Assembly: GCA_018396515.1 (NCBI GenBank)
Contig: JAGTQJ010000080.1
Span: forward strand, 1,706-7,164
Length of the DNA: 5,459 bases
Source of the DNA: Candidatus Bathyarchaeota archaeon
GTDB taxonomy: Archaea > Thermoproteota > Bathyarchaeia > TCS64
Direction of reading: 5' to 3'
The notes beneath the pieces were generated by a model. It made no database searches and was not told the DNA's origin. It saw only the letters and a list, made by a program, of their open reading frames with translations. The translations under genes and the position numbers were made by a program. This document shows, in pieces, positions 5,215 through 5,459 of the stretch; position 1 is the first letter of the stretch; each line of letters starts with the position of its first letter.

Positions 5215-5459
5215 GCATCCATCCAAGCCTCCCTTAAAGCCCTCCTAACCAGGATCCTCGACATCTCTTTCCTATAATGGGCTGATGCCCTATGGTCGTC
5301 TATGGGGCTGACGAGCTTGTAGCAGGTGGAGGCCGCCTCCTCGATGAGTTCCTCCGTCATCCTTCTCCCCCTCATCAGCTCCTCCGCCTCTAACACCCTT
5401 ATCGGTGTGGGGGCCACGGATCCTAGAGCAATCCTCACATCCCGGCAGGACTCCCCCTC
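5205..5459 (-). CDS. Second FAD-binding medium subunit, C-terminal part only
   Basis: This is the C-terminal end of a CoxM/XdhB-like FAD subunit, running off the right edge of the window. About 84 residues are visible; the frame stays open from 5459, so the GTG at 5438 is internal, not a start. Visible: RDVRIALGSVAPTPIR, matching the start of the CO_deh_flav_C-type domain, then a Glu-rich helical stretch, and DDHRASAHYRKEMSRILVRRAL, the usual C-terminal helix motif (compare ADYRREVSKVLL in the copy at 1301-2203). The FAD-binding motifs would lie outside the window. Its stop codon forms part of the Shine-Dalgarno site of the next gene. Order M-S-XdhC differs from the L-M-S order of the left cluster. 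The low similarity to the first copy suggests a different enzyme rather than a recent duplicate. Confidence 0.9.
   Translation of the reverse strand, partial: EGESCRDVRIALGSVAPTPIRVLEAEELMRGRRMTEELIEEAASTCYKLVSPIDDHRASAHYRKEMSRILVRRALREAWMDARR

Noticed and set aside
5438..5438. GTG start giving a separate 77-residue minus-strand gene
   Set aside because: The frame is open to the window edge and the upstream residues continue the FAD subunit C-terminal domain, so this is an internal Val codon.
1..5459. CRISPR array, tRNA, rRNA or insertion sequence
   Set aside because: No regularly spaced repeats, cloverleaf, rRNA-like sequence, transposase or terminal repeats were seen; nearly all bases lie in the eight genes listed.

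Overview
The window carries pieces of two molybdenum hydroxylase (xanthine dehydrogenase / aldehyde oxidoreductase superfamily) gene clusters that point at each other, with the genes for maturing their molybdenum cofactor lying between them. It looks archaeal, most likely Thermoproteota (Thermoprotei- or Bathyarchaeia-like). Reasons: heavy use of AGG for Arg and ATA for Ile in GC-rich DNA, GGTGA/GGAGGTGA-type Shine-Dalgarno sites at internal operon genes, and AT-rich TATA-like boxes about 25-30 bases before start codons that lack a Shine-Dalgarno site, as in leaderless archaeal transcripts. The lineage is inferred from these traits, not shown.

Left part, plus strand (1-3977): the C-terminal part of a molybdopterin-binding large subunit (cut by the window edge), then the FAD-binding medium subunit and the two-[2Fe-2S] small subunit. 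The three are tightly packed (4-base gap, then an ATGA overlap), giving order L-M-S. After short gaps with TATA-like boxes come a Maf-family nucleotide pyrophosphatase and a MocA-like molybdopterin nucleotidyltransferase.

Right part, minus strand (5459-3940): the C-terminus of a second FAD-binding medium subunit (cut by the window edge), a second two-[2Fe-2S] small subunit, and an XdhC/CoxI-family Moco maturation protein, giving order M-S-XdhC. The large subunit of this second enzyme is not visible and may lie beyond the right edge.

How they fit together: MocA-like proteins attach a nucleotide (usually CMP) to molybdopterin, and XdhC-like proteins bind Moco and promote its sulfuration and insertion into the large subunit. 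Electrons from the Mo site pass through the two [2Fe-2S] clusters to FAD. The window holds one mocA and one xdhC for two enzyme sets. The 3' ends of mocA and xdhC overlap by 38 bp, so the two clusters converge with no spacer. Neither enzyme's substrate can be assigned from this sequence; the visible large subunit lacks the AYRCSFR active-site loop of CO dehydrogenase. Every gene belongs to a known family, and no gap exceeds 50 bases, so I see no wholly new system. The most notable points are the tail-to-tail maturation genes, the Maf gene in a molybdoenzyme locus, and long blocks of perfect nucleotide identity between the two small-subunit genes.
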